Positions 1 to 5,455 of a stretch of DNA of 11,745 nucleotides are shown here, piece after piece. This stretch comes from Porphyrobacter sp. (lineage in GTDB: Bacteria > Pseudomonadota > Alphaproteobacteria > Sphingomonadales > Sphingomonadaceae), in contig JAGKSZ010000205.1 of NCBI GenBank assembly GCA_018991295.1, forward strand, positions 1 to 11,745, written 5' to 3'. The notes under the pieces are model-generated. The model worked only from the letters and a program-made list of their open reading frames with translations. It ran no database searches and was not told the origin of the DNA. The position numbers were made by a program, and so were the translations under genes. Positions within the stretch are counted from its first letter, which is position 1, and each line of letters begins with the position of its first letter.

Positions 1-264
1 CTCACCACCCGCGGCGAGATGGTTCTCGAGGCCGATTACTACAGCGAGAAGCGGCTGTCGTTCGAGACCGATGACCAAGGCAATGTGACCGCGACGGCAG
101 AAGAGCCGGCACCGACCCCAGGGAGCCGCGCAAGCGGTGCTCCCGCACGGCCTGAGGCGATCGCACCTGGAAGCGAGAAGCCGATCAGCGCGAGGCTGTT
201 CGACGAACTCGCCGTTCAGCGCCGCAATATCTGGACTTGTAACGGTTTTGCGCCGGTCACCTGA
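1..264 (+). pseudogene. ParB-like partition protein fragment, truncated by the IS
   Basis: The frame is open from base 1, so the start lies outside the window. About 77 host-encoded residues are visible, and translation then reads into the IS left end (WTCNGFAPVT) and stops at the TGA at 262-264. The fragment begins LTTRGEMVLEADYY, has a low-complexity Pro/Ala/Glu linker around residues 30-60, and then SARLFDELAVQRRN. From memory this combination resembles the region after the DNA-binding domain of large ParB/RepB/Spo0J-like proteins on alphaproteobacterial plasmids and genomic islands, where 'ARL.DELA.QRR' starts a helical domain. Such proteins bind centromere-like sites and act in segregation. 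The N-terminal nuclease-like and HTH domains would be upstream. The C-terminal domain is lost, so it is probably non-functional or altered. The ParB assignment is by motif recall only; a ParB-related protein of an integrative element is an alternative. Confidence 0.6.
232..261 (+). repeat. IS left terminal inverted repeat
   Basis: Starts TGGACTTGTAACGG and is identical over 30 bases to the reverse complement of 1431-1460. Transposase (OrfAB) is expected to bind and cleave here. The ParB-like frame crosses it and terminates just inside, at 262-264. Confidence 0.95.
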
Positions 265-296
265 GCGTTTAGAGCTCGCAACAGGAGACCGACGAG

Positions 297-569
297 ATGA
301 TGAAGCATTCAGATGAGTTCAAGCAGGAGGCGGTGCGGATCGCGCTGACGAGCGGGCTATCGCGTGAGCGCGTGGCCAAGGATTTGGGTATTGGTAAATC
401 GACGCTGGGCAAGTGGGTTGCGCAGTATCGGCCGACTGATCTGGTGTCAGCGCCGCAGGCAGATCTGGCCCGCGAGAACGAACGGCTTCGCCTTGAGAAC
501 CGCGTGCTCAAGGAGGAGAGGGACATCCTAAAAAAGGCCACGCAGTTCTTCGCGAGCCAGCGGCCGTGA
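297..569 (+). CDS. IS3-family transposase OrfA (HTH protein)
   Basis: A 90-residue DNA-binding subunit. Residues 1-45 form a helix-turn-helix of the Tnp_1 type (FKQEAVRIALTSGLSRERVA, then GIGKSTLGKWV). Residues 55-80 form a heptad-rich, leucine-zipper-like helix (ARENERLRLENRVLKEERDI) that in this family mediates multimerisation. The ATG at 297 has an AGGAG about 9 bases upstream (283-287) and is followed directly by a second ATG at 300. In the family OrfA alone regulates transposition, and the -1 frameshift product OrfAB is the active transposase. Its stop codon TGA (567-569) overlaps the GTG that could start orfB. Confidence 0.93.
   Translation: MMKHSDEFKQEAVRIALTSGLSRERVAKDLGIGKSTLGKWVAQYRPTDLVSAPQADLARENERLRLENRVLKEERDILKKATQFFASQRP
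511..536 (+). other. Programmed -1 frameshift signal (SD-like stimulator plus A AAA AAG)
   Basis: The heptamer A AAA AAG occupies 530-536 and is correctly phased in the orfA frame (CTA AAA AAG). An AGGAGGAG Shine-Dalgarno-like stretch lies at 511-518, 11 bases upstream, a spacing known to stimulate -1 slippage in bacterial elements and dnaX. After slipping, the frame from 536 is open through the orfB start region to the stop at 1423, giving a predicted OrfAB of about 375 residues (80 from OrfA plus 295). A short GC-rich downstream hairpin may contribute, but I could not define it convincingly. Confidence 0.85.
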
Positions 570-1423
570 GGTTCGCGTTCGTGGAGAGCTGGCGTCATGT
601 CTGGCCAGTCGAGACGATCTGCCGGGTGATGCAGATCAGCCCTCGTGGTTATCGCTCGTGGCGCACGCGACCGGTCAGTCAGCGTTCCCGCACCGACATG
701 GCAGTGCTGGCCCACATCCGGGAGCAGTATAGCCTGAGCCTGGGCAGCTATGGCCGTCCTCGTATGACGATGGAGCTCAAGGAGGCAGGCCTCGCTGTCG
801 GCGAGCGCCGGGTTGGACGGTTGATGCGCCTCAACGGGATCAAGCCGGTCCGCACTCGCAGACACAAGGTCACCACCGACAGTCATCATCGACTGGGTGT
901 TGCAGCCAACTGGCTGGACGGGGATTTTGTTGCCGCTGCGCCCAACCAGAAGTGGGCTGGCGACATCACCTATATCTGGACACAAGAAGGCTGGCTTTAC
1001 CTAGCCGTCATCCTCGACCTGCACAGCAGGCGCGTTGTGGGCTGGGCAGTCAGCGACCGGATGAAGAAAGACTTGGCAATCAGGGCGCTCGATATGGCGG
1101 TTCGGCTGCGGAACCCACCACAGGACTGCCTTTTCCACTCGGATCGAGGCAGCCAATATTGCTCCTACGATTATCAGAAGAAGCTGCAGACCTACGGCTT
1201 GCGGCCATCAATGAGTGGCAAGGGTAATTGCTACGATAACTCCGCGGTCGAGACGTTCTTCAAATCCCTGAAGGCAGAACTGATCTGGCGGCAAAAATGG
1301 CCAACCCGGCGTCAGGCGGAGGGCGCCATCTTCCAATACATCAACGGGTTCTACAACACCCGGCGCCGACACTCATATCTGGGCGGCATCAGCCCGCTCG
1401 CATTCGAAGCAAAGGTGGCATAG
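566..1423 (+). CDS. IS3-family transposase OrfB (DDE integrase core)
   Basis: 285 residues if counted from the GTG at 566. It contains the IS3-type HTH_21 region (around residues 40-100, SYGRPRMTMELKEAG) and an RNase-H-like rve domain. The catalytic triad is readable: D133 (GDITYIW), D193 (HSDRGSQY) and E229 (NSAVETFFKSLK). The last two are separated by 35 residues, the canonical DD(35)E. The motifs NQKWAGDIT and FYNTRRRHSYLGGISP are hallmark IS3-family sequences. No good ribosome binding site precedes the GTG, so translation most likely occurs by -1 frameshifting from orfA into this frame. It is full length with no internal stop. Confidence 0.95.
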   Translation: MRFAFVESWRHVWPVETICRVMQISPRGYRSWRTRPVSQRSRTDMAVLAHIREQYSLSLGSYGRPRMTMELKEAGLAVGERRVGRLMRLNGIKPVRTRRHKVTTDSHHRLGVAANWLDGDFVAAAPNQKWAGDITYIWTQEGWLYLAVILDLHSRRVVGWAVSDRMKKDLAIRALDMAVRLRNPPQDCLFHSDRGSQYCSYDYQKKLQTYGLRPSMSGKGNCYDNSAVETFFKSLKAELIWRQKWPTRRQAEGAIFQYINGFYNTRRRHSYLGGISPLAFEAKVA

Positions 1424-2015
1424 TGAGATCGGTGACCGGCGCAAAACCGTTACAAGTCCAGATCACGGTGGGGGCAAGCTGGAAGCCTTCGGAGAGGCGG
1501 TCGGGCTCGTTCTCGATCACGCCCGCCGCGCGCAAGGGGACGCGCCCGATGGTGAAATTCTCGCCCACCGCGATGCCGAGCCGTTCGAGCGCACCGCTCG
1601 CGAGCCAGGCGTCATCGCCCTGCGGTGCGCCGACGCTGCGCCCGTCGGCGAGGGTGAGCGTTCCGTAGAGCGGCCAGCGATTATCCACGGCCTTCAGCTG
1701 CACCGGCGCGGCGCTCTCGCCCGCGACCGCCATGGCCTGCAGGCGGTAGCCTTCCGAGACGGTGCCGTATCCGGCCAGCGCCGCGCGCTCCTCCTCGGTC
1801 AGGCTGCGCTGCCACAGCGCGACCTCGAGATCGCCGCCGAGCAGTTCCTGCCCGCTCGATTCCAGTTCGCGCTCGATCGCGGTGGTCAGCGTGCCGATCG
1901 CGGCGAGCGCGGCGGTGCCAAGGAAGATGCACACCAGCAGCAGGCGCAAGCCCCGGAAGCGCGCATTCAGATCGCGCCGGGCAATGGTCCATGCGGTTTT
2001 CAGCGGCAGGCTCAT
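1389..2015 (-). pseudogene. ABC transporter permease (YbbP/FtsX-like), N-terminal remnant
   Basis: Native coding runs from the ATG at 2013-2015 down to about 1461, roughly 185 residues. The frame then enters the IS and ends after about 23 IS-encoded residues. The remnant has a cytoplasmic start (LKTAWTIARRDL), one transmembrane helix (about residues 22-45, LLLVCIFLGTAALAAIGTLT) and the beginning of a MacB-like periplasmic domain (ELLGGDLEVALWQRSLTEEE). YbbP-type proteins are normally about 800 residues with several FtsX helices, so roughly three quarters is missing, including all C-terminal membrane segments. The ATG overlaps the stop of the upstream ATPase gene (ATGA at 2012-2015), showing translational coupling of an ancestral ybbA-ybbP operon. 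The fragment cannot form a permease. The missing part is not on the other side of the IS in this window. Confidence 0.85.
1431..1460 (-). repeat. IS right terminal inverted repeat
   Basis: Begins GGTGACCGGC and ends TACAAGTCCA. It is the exact reverse complement of 232-261. The truncated permease frame on the minus strand reads through it, giving the same WTCNGFAPVT peptide as on the left side. Confidence 0.95.
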
Positions 2016-2704
2016 GCGGGGGACGTATCCGAGACGATCACCCCGTCAGCCATGGTCAGCACCCGCTCGCACTTGGCGGCAAGACTGGCATCATGGGTGA
2101 TGATCAGCAGCGTCGCCCCGGTTTCGGCGCGGCGAGCAAAGAGCAGCTTGATGATCTCCTCGCCGGTGGCTGCATCAAGGTTGCCGGTGGGTTCATCGGC
2201 AAAGATCAGGCCGGGGCGGGCTGCGGTGGCCCGCGCAATCGCCACGCGCTGCTGTTCGCCGCCGGAAAGCTGGGTGGGGTAATGCCCGGTGCGGTGCCCA
2301 AGGCCGACCGCTTCCAGTTCCGCCAGCGCACGCGGCGCTGCATCGGGCATTCCGGCCAGTTCCATCGGGGTCGCCACGTTTTCCGCTGCCGTCATGGTGG
2401 GCAGCAGGTGGAAAGCCTGAAGCACGATCCCGATCCGGCCTCGGCGTGCAGCGGCAAGGCCATCTTCGTCCAGCCCGGCAAAATCCGCGCCCGCGACCAT
2501 CAGGCTCCCGCCGCTGGCGCGTTCGAGGCCCGAAAGCACCGCCATCAGCGAAGACTTGCCCGATCCCGAAGGACCGAGCAGGGCGACCACCTGGCCTTGC
2601 GGCACATCAAGGTCGATGCCGCGCAGGATCGTGACCGGCGCAGCATCGCTGCCGAGGGTGAGGGTGAGGTTACGGGCGCTGATCGCGAGAGAGGGGCTTG
2701 TCAC
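2012..2704 (-). CDS. ybbA: ABC transporter ATPase, YbbA/LolD type
   Basis: 230 residues with all ABC motifs: Walker A GPSGSGKS (44-51), Q-loop Q96, signature LSGGE (146-150), Walker B LIFADE (166-171), D-loop NLD, and H-loop H204 (ITHD). The family (MacB/LolD/YbbA) powers mechanotransmission permeases handling lipids, lipoproteins or hydrophobic compounds at the inner membrane. The start is GTG at 2704 with only a weak upstream SD; nothing better lies nearby. The gene is divergent from tesA, an arrangement known from E. coli tesA/ybbA-ybbP, which supports the symbol. Its partner permease immediately downstream is cut by the IS, so this ATPase is intact but probably orphaned. LolD is an alternative, but the tesA neighbour favours YbbA. 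Confidence 0.88.
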   Translation of the reverse strand: MTSPSLAISARNLTLTLGSDAAPVTILRGIDLDVPQGQVVALLGPSGSGKSSLMAVLSGLERASGGSLMVAGADFAGLDEDGLAAARRGRIGIVLQAFHLLPTMTAAENVATPMELAGMPDAAPRALAELEAVGLGHRTGHYPTQLSGGEQQRVAIARATAARPGLIFADEPTGNLDAATGEEIIKLLFARRAETGATLLIITHDASLAAKCERVLTMADGVIVSDTSPA

Positions 2705-2763
2705 ACAATTCCGATGGCATAGGTGAGAGGAGGCAACAAGCTACAGGTATGGAAGGCTCGCGG

Positions 2764-3495
2764 ATGCACAAGCGCTCTTGGTCGAAAATCGTTCTGGCAG
2801 GGGCGGCTTTGCTGGCCTTGCCCCTTGCCATGAGCGCGTGCAGCGAGGCCGCAGACGACGCCGCAACGCCCGCAGGCGAGGTGGCAGCCGATGGCAAGCC
2901 CGCGCTCCCGGCGATTCCGGTGATGGGGCCGGAGCGCAAGATCATCGCCTTTGGCGACAGCCTGTTTGCAGGCTACGGCCTCGATCCGCGCGATGCCTAC
3001 CCCGAAAAGCTCGAAGGCGCGCTCCGGGCCAAGGGCATCAATGCCGATGTGATCAATGCAGGCGTTTCAGGCGATACCACGGCGGCAGGGCTGCAGCGGC
3101 TGGAATTCACGCTTGCCGCGCAGGATGCGCTGCCTGCGCTGTTCATTCTTGAACTGGGCGGCAATGATCTGCTGCGCGGGCTTTCGCCTGAAGAAAGCAA
3201 GGCCAATCTGGGCAAGATGCTGGCGATCCTGAAAGCGCAGAAAGTGCCGGTGCTGCTGATGGGGATGCGCAGCCCCCCCAATTACGGGCCGGAATATCAG
3301 GCCAAATTCGATGCGATGTACCGCGATCTGGCGAAGGAATATGGCGCGGCGCTGATCCCGTTCTGGCTGGAGGACATCTATCAGGAACCCGCCCTGTTCC
3401 AGCAGGACAAGATCCACCCCACCGCCGATGGGATCGAGCGGCTGGTGGCATCGACACTGGCACAGGTGGAAGGCGCGCTGCCTCCGGCGAAATGA
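2764..3495 (+). CDS. tesA: GDSL-family arylesterase/lysophospholipase (TesA-like lipoprotein)
   Basis: 243 residues from the ATG at 2764, chosen because GGAAGG sits 7 bases upstream (2751-2756) and the protein then begins with a clean signal peptide (MHKRSWSKIV, then a hydrophobic core). An upstream in-frame ATG at 2749 is possible. The signal ends LAMSAC, a lipobox-like sequence with Cys26, followed by an acidic Ala-rich linker, so an envelope lipoprotein is likely rather than the free periplasmic enzyme of E. coli. SGNH-hydrolase blocks are all visible: Ser66 in FGDSL, Gly103 in VSGDTT, Asn134 in GGND, and Asp215/His218 in DKIHP. The family cleaves thioesters, arylesters and lysophospholipids. 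It is divergent from the ybbA-like ATPase, as in E. coli, and convergent with recF with a 33-bp gap. Confidence 0.92.
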   Translation: MHKRSWSKIVLAGAALLALPLAMSACSEAADDAATPAGEVAADGKPALPAIPVMGPERKIIAFGDSLFAGYGLDPRDAYPEKLEGALRAKGINADVINAGVSGDTTAAGLQRLEFTLAAQDALPALFILELGGNDLLRGLSPEESKANLGKMLAILKAQKVPVLLMGMRSPPNYGPEYQAKFDAMYRDLAKEYGAALIPFWLEDIYQEPALFQQDKIHPTADGIERLVASTLAQVEGALPPAK

Positions 3496-3528
3496 GGCGG
3501 AAGGGGGCAGGGCCAGAGGGAAACCGCT

Positions 3529-4617
3529 CTAGACCCGCTCCACGCCCCCGCCGCTCACCCGCCACACCGCCGCCTCGGCGCGGATGGCGTCGAAGGGGGC
3601 AAGTTCGGTGCCGGTCATCCACACCTGTGCGCGCCCGCTGCGCAGGCGGTTGAACAATTCCGTCCGGCGCACCGGATCAAGATGCGCGGCAACTTCATCG
3701 AGCAGCAGCACCGAAGGCCGCCCGGCTGAGGCGAGGATGCCGTGCGCCAGCGTGATGGCGATCAGCATCGCCTTTTGCTCGCCGGTCGAACAGGCCGCCG
3801 CCGGGTGGCCGGAGGAGGCCATTTTGACCTGCAATTCATCGCGCTGCGGCCCGGTGAGCGCGCGGCCTGCGGCGCGGTCACGCGGGCGGGCGCGGGCGAG
3901 TTCGGCGCGCAGGGCGGTCTCGTCGGTTGGCCCGCCGGGGATATAGCTGAGGGTGGGGCGCGCAAAGGGTTCGGGCGGCAGGGCGGACAGTTCATCGGCA
4001 AGGCGCAGCACCAGTTCGGCCCGCGTGCGTGCCACCGCCGCGCCGTGATCGGCCGCCTGGGCCTCCACCGCATCGAGCCAGCGCGGATCGGCGCGGGTCT
4101 CCAGCAGCTTGCCGCGTTCGCGCAGCGCGGTTTCCAGCGCGCCCACCCGCCGCGCATGATCGGGAGCCAATGCCAGCGCCATGCGGTCCATGAACCGCCG
4201 CCGCGCGCCCGCGCTGTCGGTGAACAGGCCGTCCATCGCGGGGGTCAGCCACGATAGCGCCAGCCATTCGGCAAGGCTGGATGCGGTGGCGGCAGCGCCG
4301 TTCACCCGCACCAGCCGCCGCGCCGGCTGGCCGGCCTCGGTATAGGTGCCGATGCGGGCCGAGACGGTGCCGGCCTCGGTCAGGCTCGCGCCGATGGCAA
4401 AGGGCAGGGGCGGATCGCCCGCGACAGCGCGCCGCGCCAGATCGCCAAGGTTTGCGCGGCGCAGGCCGCGCCCTGGGCCAAGCAGCGAAAGCGCCTCCAG
4501 CAGGTTGGTCTTGCCCGCGCCGTTTTCACCCACCAGCAGGTTGAAATGGGCCGTCTCGCCGAGCTGCGTTGCGGCGTGATTGCGGAAGTTTTCAAGGCTG
4601 ATGCGGCTGAGGCCCAT
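3529..4617 (-). CDS. recF: DNA replication and repair protein RecF
   Basis: 362 residues from the ATG at 4617 (MGLSRISLENFRNH), matching the usual RecF length of about 360. RecF loads RecA at gaps with RecO and RecR during post-replication repair. Motifs: Walker A GENGAGKT (30-37), the SMC-like signature STGEQK (277-282), and Walker B VLLLDE (303-308) followed by the D-loop AAHLD. The N-terminal 'FRN' motif before Walker A is typical. No strong SD precedes 4617. The frame is open upstream to 4845, with an in-frame ATG at 4680, but the extra residues are Pro/Arg-rich and not RecF-like. It is not beside dnaN here; its neighbours are tesA (convergent) and the small-peptide/pspC unit (divergent). 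Confidence 0.93.
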   Translation of the reverse strand: MGLSRISLENFRNHAATQLGETAHFNLLVGENGAGKTNLLEALSLLGPGRGLRRANLGDLARRAVAGDPPLPFAIGASLTEAGTVSARIGTYTEAGQPARRLVRVNGAAATASSLAEWLALSWLTPAMDGLFTDSAGARRRFMDRMALALAPDHARRVGALETALRERGKLLETRADPRWLDAVEAQAADHGAAVARTRAELVLRLADELSALPPEPFARPTLSYIPGGPTDETALRAELARARPRDRAAGRALTGPQRDELQVKMASSGHPAAACSTGEQKAMLIAITLAHGILASAGRPSVLLLDEVAAHLDPVRRTELFNRLRSGRAQVWMTGTELAPFDAIRAEAAVWRVSGGGVERV

Positions 4618-4688
4618 GGCTGGTTTGCGGGTAGCGGGGGGCGGGCGGTTTGGCCAGTGCGGCGCGGGCCGAAATGCCATTCCCAACC

Positions 4689-4707
4689 CTTGGTGAAATT
4701 TCCCAAG
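4689..4707. promoter_or_regulatory. Imperfect dyad, possible activator or operator site
   Basis: CTTGG (4689-4693) and CCAAG (4703-4707) form a dyad around the self-complementary core GAAATTTC (4695-4702), in a locally AT-rich stretch between two divergent genes. It lies about 100-120 bases upstream of the predicted start driven by the sigma-54-like element, within the usual range of an enhancer for a PspF-type activator. It could equally serve recF. The assignment is speculative. Confidence 0.25.
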
Positions 4708-4780
4708 CTTTCGTTTGGCTGAACAATCTGTTTGCGGGGTGAAAGCAGGAAAACCCCAGATTTCCGTCATTTTTCGAGTT

Positions 4781-4796
4781 TGGCACGGCCCGTGCA
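4781..4796 (+). promoter_or_regulatory. Candidate sigma-54 (RpoN) -24/-12 promoter
   Basis: TGGCACGGCCCGTGCA aligns to the consensus TGGCACG-N4-TTGCW with one mismatch (GTGC for TTGC). The essential GG (4782-4783) and GC (4794-4795) are separated by exactly 10 bases. Transcription would start near 4807, about 55 bases before the first peptide ATG. Sigma-54 control is known for the enterobacterial psp operon, and a PspC-domain gene lies downstream. The same bases form a small dyad (GCACG GCC CGTGC), so an operator or leader hairpin is an alternative. Confidence 0.55.
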
Positions 4797-4861
4797 GAGT
4801 ATCTGGCATCCCCGGGATGGTCCCGGAAAACACTGCAAGACACACATTCAGGAGACCTCAG

Positions 4862-4975
4862 ATGTTCACCGCCGAAACCTCGAACCGCCTTTTCGCCGCA
4901 GCTTTCTCGCTCGTGCTGACCGCTGCCAGCTTCGCTTATGCGATCATCCCCGCCACCCCGACGCTGGTTGCCTGA
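4862..4975 (+). CDS. Small hydrophobic peptide, 37 aa (copy 1)
   Basis: ATG at 4862 is preceded by CAGGAG about 8 bases upstream. The sequence starts MFTAETSNRL, followed by one hydrophobic segment (about residues 11-29) and a short tail IIPATPTLVA. I recognise no named family. Its reality is supported by the good ribosome binding site and by a paralogue 28 bp downstream identical at 24 of 37 positions. The SFAYA segment before the tail could be a signal-peptidase site (A-Y-A), which would release a 10-residue peptide; otherwise it is a single-pass membrane peptide. It is the first gene of a likely three-gene unit with pspC, so an accessory role at the inner membrane is inferred. Confidence 0.7.
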   Translation: MFTAETSNRLFAAAFSLVLTAASFAYAIIPATPTLVA

Positions 4976-5002
4976 CCCTCTGACCTGAAAGGACCCAAGA
5001 TC

Positions 5003-5116
5003 ATGTTTGCCCCCGATACCGCCGTCCGCCTCGCATCTGCCGCCTTTGCCGTGGTGCTGACCGTGGCGAGCTTCGCCTACGCCATCGTGCCTGCCTCCCC
5101 CGGCCTTGTCGCCTGA
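5003..5116 (+). CDS. Small hydrophobic peptide, 37 aa (copy 2)
   Basis: ATG at 5003 is preceded by AAAGGA (4988-4993). It is the same length as copy 1 and conserves M-F at the start, R9-L10, the core VLT.ASFAYAI, and the tail P-A-x-P-x-L-V-A. Changes are mainly in the N-terminal seven residues and at similar hydrophobic positions, which indicates selection on the protein rather than a recent duplication. It lies between copy 1 and the PspC gene in the same direction with short gaps (27 and 32 bases). Function is unknown; see copy 1 for the membrane-peptide versus processed-peptide alternatives. Confidence 0.7.
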   Translation: MFAPDTAVRLASAAFAVVLTVASFAYAIVPASPGLVA

Positions 5117-5148
5117 CCCGCCGCAAACACCAACAGGAGTAGCCTTAC

Positions 5149-5364
5149 ATGAACAACATCACCGGCAATTCGGGCGGCACCCCGCCGAGCCGCAGCTTCC
5201 GCCTCGACAAGGCTGATGGCAAGCTGGCGGGCGTGTGCGCAGGGATTGGCAACTATTTCGGGATTGACCCGCTGCTCGTCCGCATCGGCTTCGTGCTCGG
5301 CACGCTGCTCGGCTTTGGCAGCTTCATCCTGATCTACATCGCCATCGCGCTGATCGCGGATTGA
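5149..5364 (+). CDS. PspC-domain small membrane protein
   Basis: 71 residues. ATG at 5149 is preceded by AGGAG (5135-5139). After a polar N-terminus the PspC motif is clear: FRLDKADGKLAGVCAGIGNY, then FGIDPLLVRIGF (about 17-49). A Gly-rich hydrophobic helix (about 48-69) follows. PspC proteins sit in the inner membrane and, in enterobacteria, sense envelope stress and recruit PspA. This is the short form, with only the PspC core. It is the last gene of the unit headed by the two 37-aa peptides and is followed by a hairpin and a terminator. The sigma-54-like element upstream fits known psp regulation. I leave the symbol empty because no pspA or pspB is visible. Confidence 0.85.
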   Translation: MNNITGNSGGTPPSRSFRLDKADGKLAGVCAGIGNYFGIDPLLVRIGFVLGTLLGFGSFILIYIAIALIAD

Positions 5365-5407
5365 GTGCAGCGACGAAAAGCGGTTCCCGGTTTTCGGGCC
5401 GCTGCAC
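5365..5407 (+). repeat. Long hairpin immediately after the PspC gene
   Basis: The outer stem is GTGCAGCG (5365-5372) with CGCTGCAC (5400-5407). The inner stem is CGAAAA (5374-5379) with TTTTCG (5391-5396), around an 11-base loop. It begins on the base after the stop codon. It lacks a U-tract, so it may be an RNA-stabilising 3' structure or a REP-like insertion rather than the terminator, which follows 18 bases later. Confidence 0.6.
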
Positions 5408-5425
5408 CTGAATTGACACGACCGG

Positions 5426-5455
5426 GAAGGGGCCTTTGCGGGCCCCTTCTTTGTT
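5426..5455 (+). terminator. Rho-independent terminator of the peptide/pspC unit
   Basis: A perfect 9-bp stem GAAGGGGCC (5426-5434) / GGCCCCTTC (5441-5449) with a 6-base loop TTTGCG, followed by TTTGTT. The T-run is on the plus strand, so it ends the plus-strand unit; for the convergent dehydrogenase gene there is no T-tract on the other side. Confidence 0.85.

Larger units (their letters stand above)
232..1460 (+). mobile_element. IS3-family insertion sequence, complete (1229 bp)
   Basis: The element is bounded by perfect 30-bp terminal inverted repeats (232-261 and 1431-1460) with TG...CA tips, as in the IS3 family. It carries overlapping orfA (HTH, leucine-zipper-like) and orfB (DDE integrase), with an A AAA AAG slippery site between them. 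The length is normal for the IS3 family (about 1.2-1.5 kb). OrfA ends in an 'ERDILKKATQFFA' block like that of IS3/IS51-type elements, which together with the -1 heptamer favours those groups; I cannot name the ISfinder entry. Both ORFs are intact, so it may be active. The flanks are ATC on the left and GATC on the right, with no identical 3- or 4-bp direct repeat. The interrupted genes differ on the two sides. The symmetry does extend 3 bp beyond the tips (ATC/GAT), so an element of 1235 bp is an alternative boundary. Confidence 0.95.

Noticed and set aside
269..985. 238-codon minus-strand frame inside the IS
   Set aside because: Antisense to the transposase ORFs; no recognisable motifs, while the plus strand carries the complete DDE triad.
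228..1464. 4-bp target site duplication TATC/GATC around the IS
   Set aside because: Only three of four bases agree, and the flanking genes are unrelated, so this is not evidence for a simple insertion.
3496..3528. Terminator between tesA and recF
   Set aside because: Only a weak bulged pairing (AGAGGG with CCGCTCT) and no T-run on either strand, so I do not call one.
4618..4845. N-terminal extension of RecF upstream of 4617
   Set aside because: The extra residues are not RecF-like, and the extended frame would cross the promoter-like region of the divergent unit; RecF of normal length starts at 4617.
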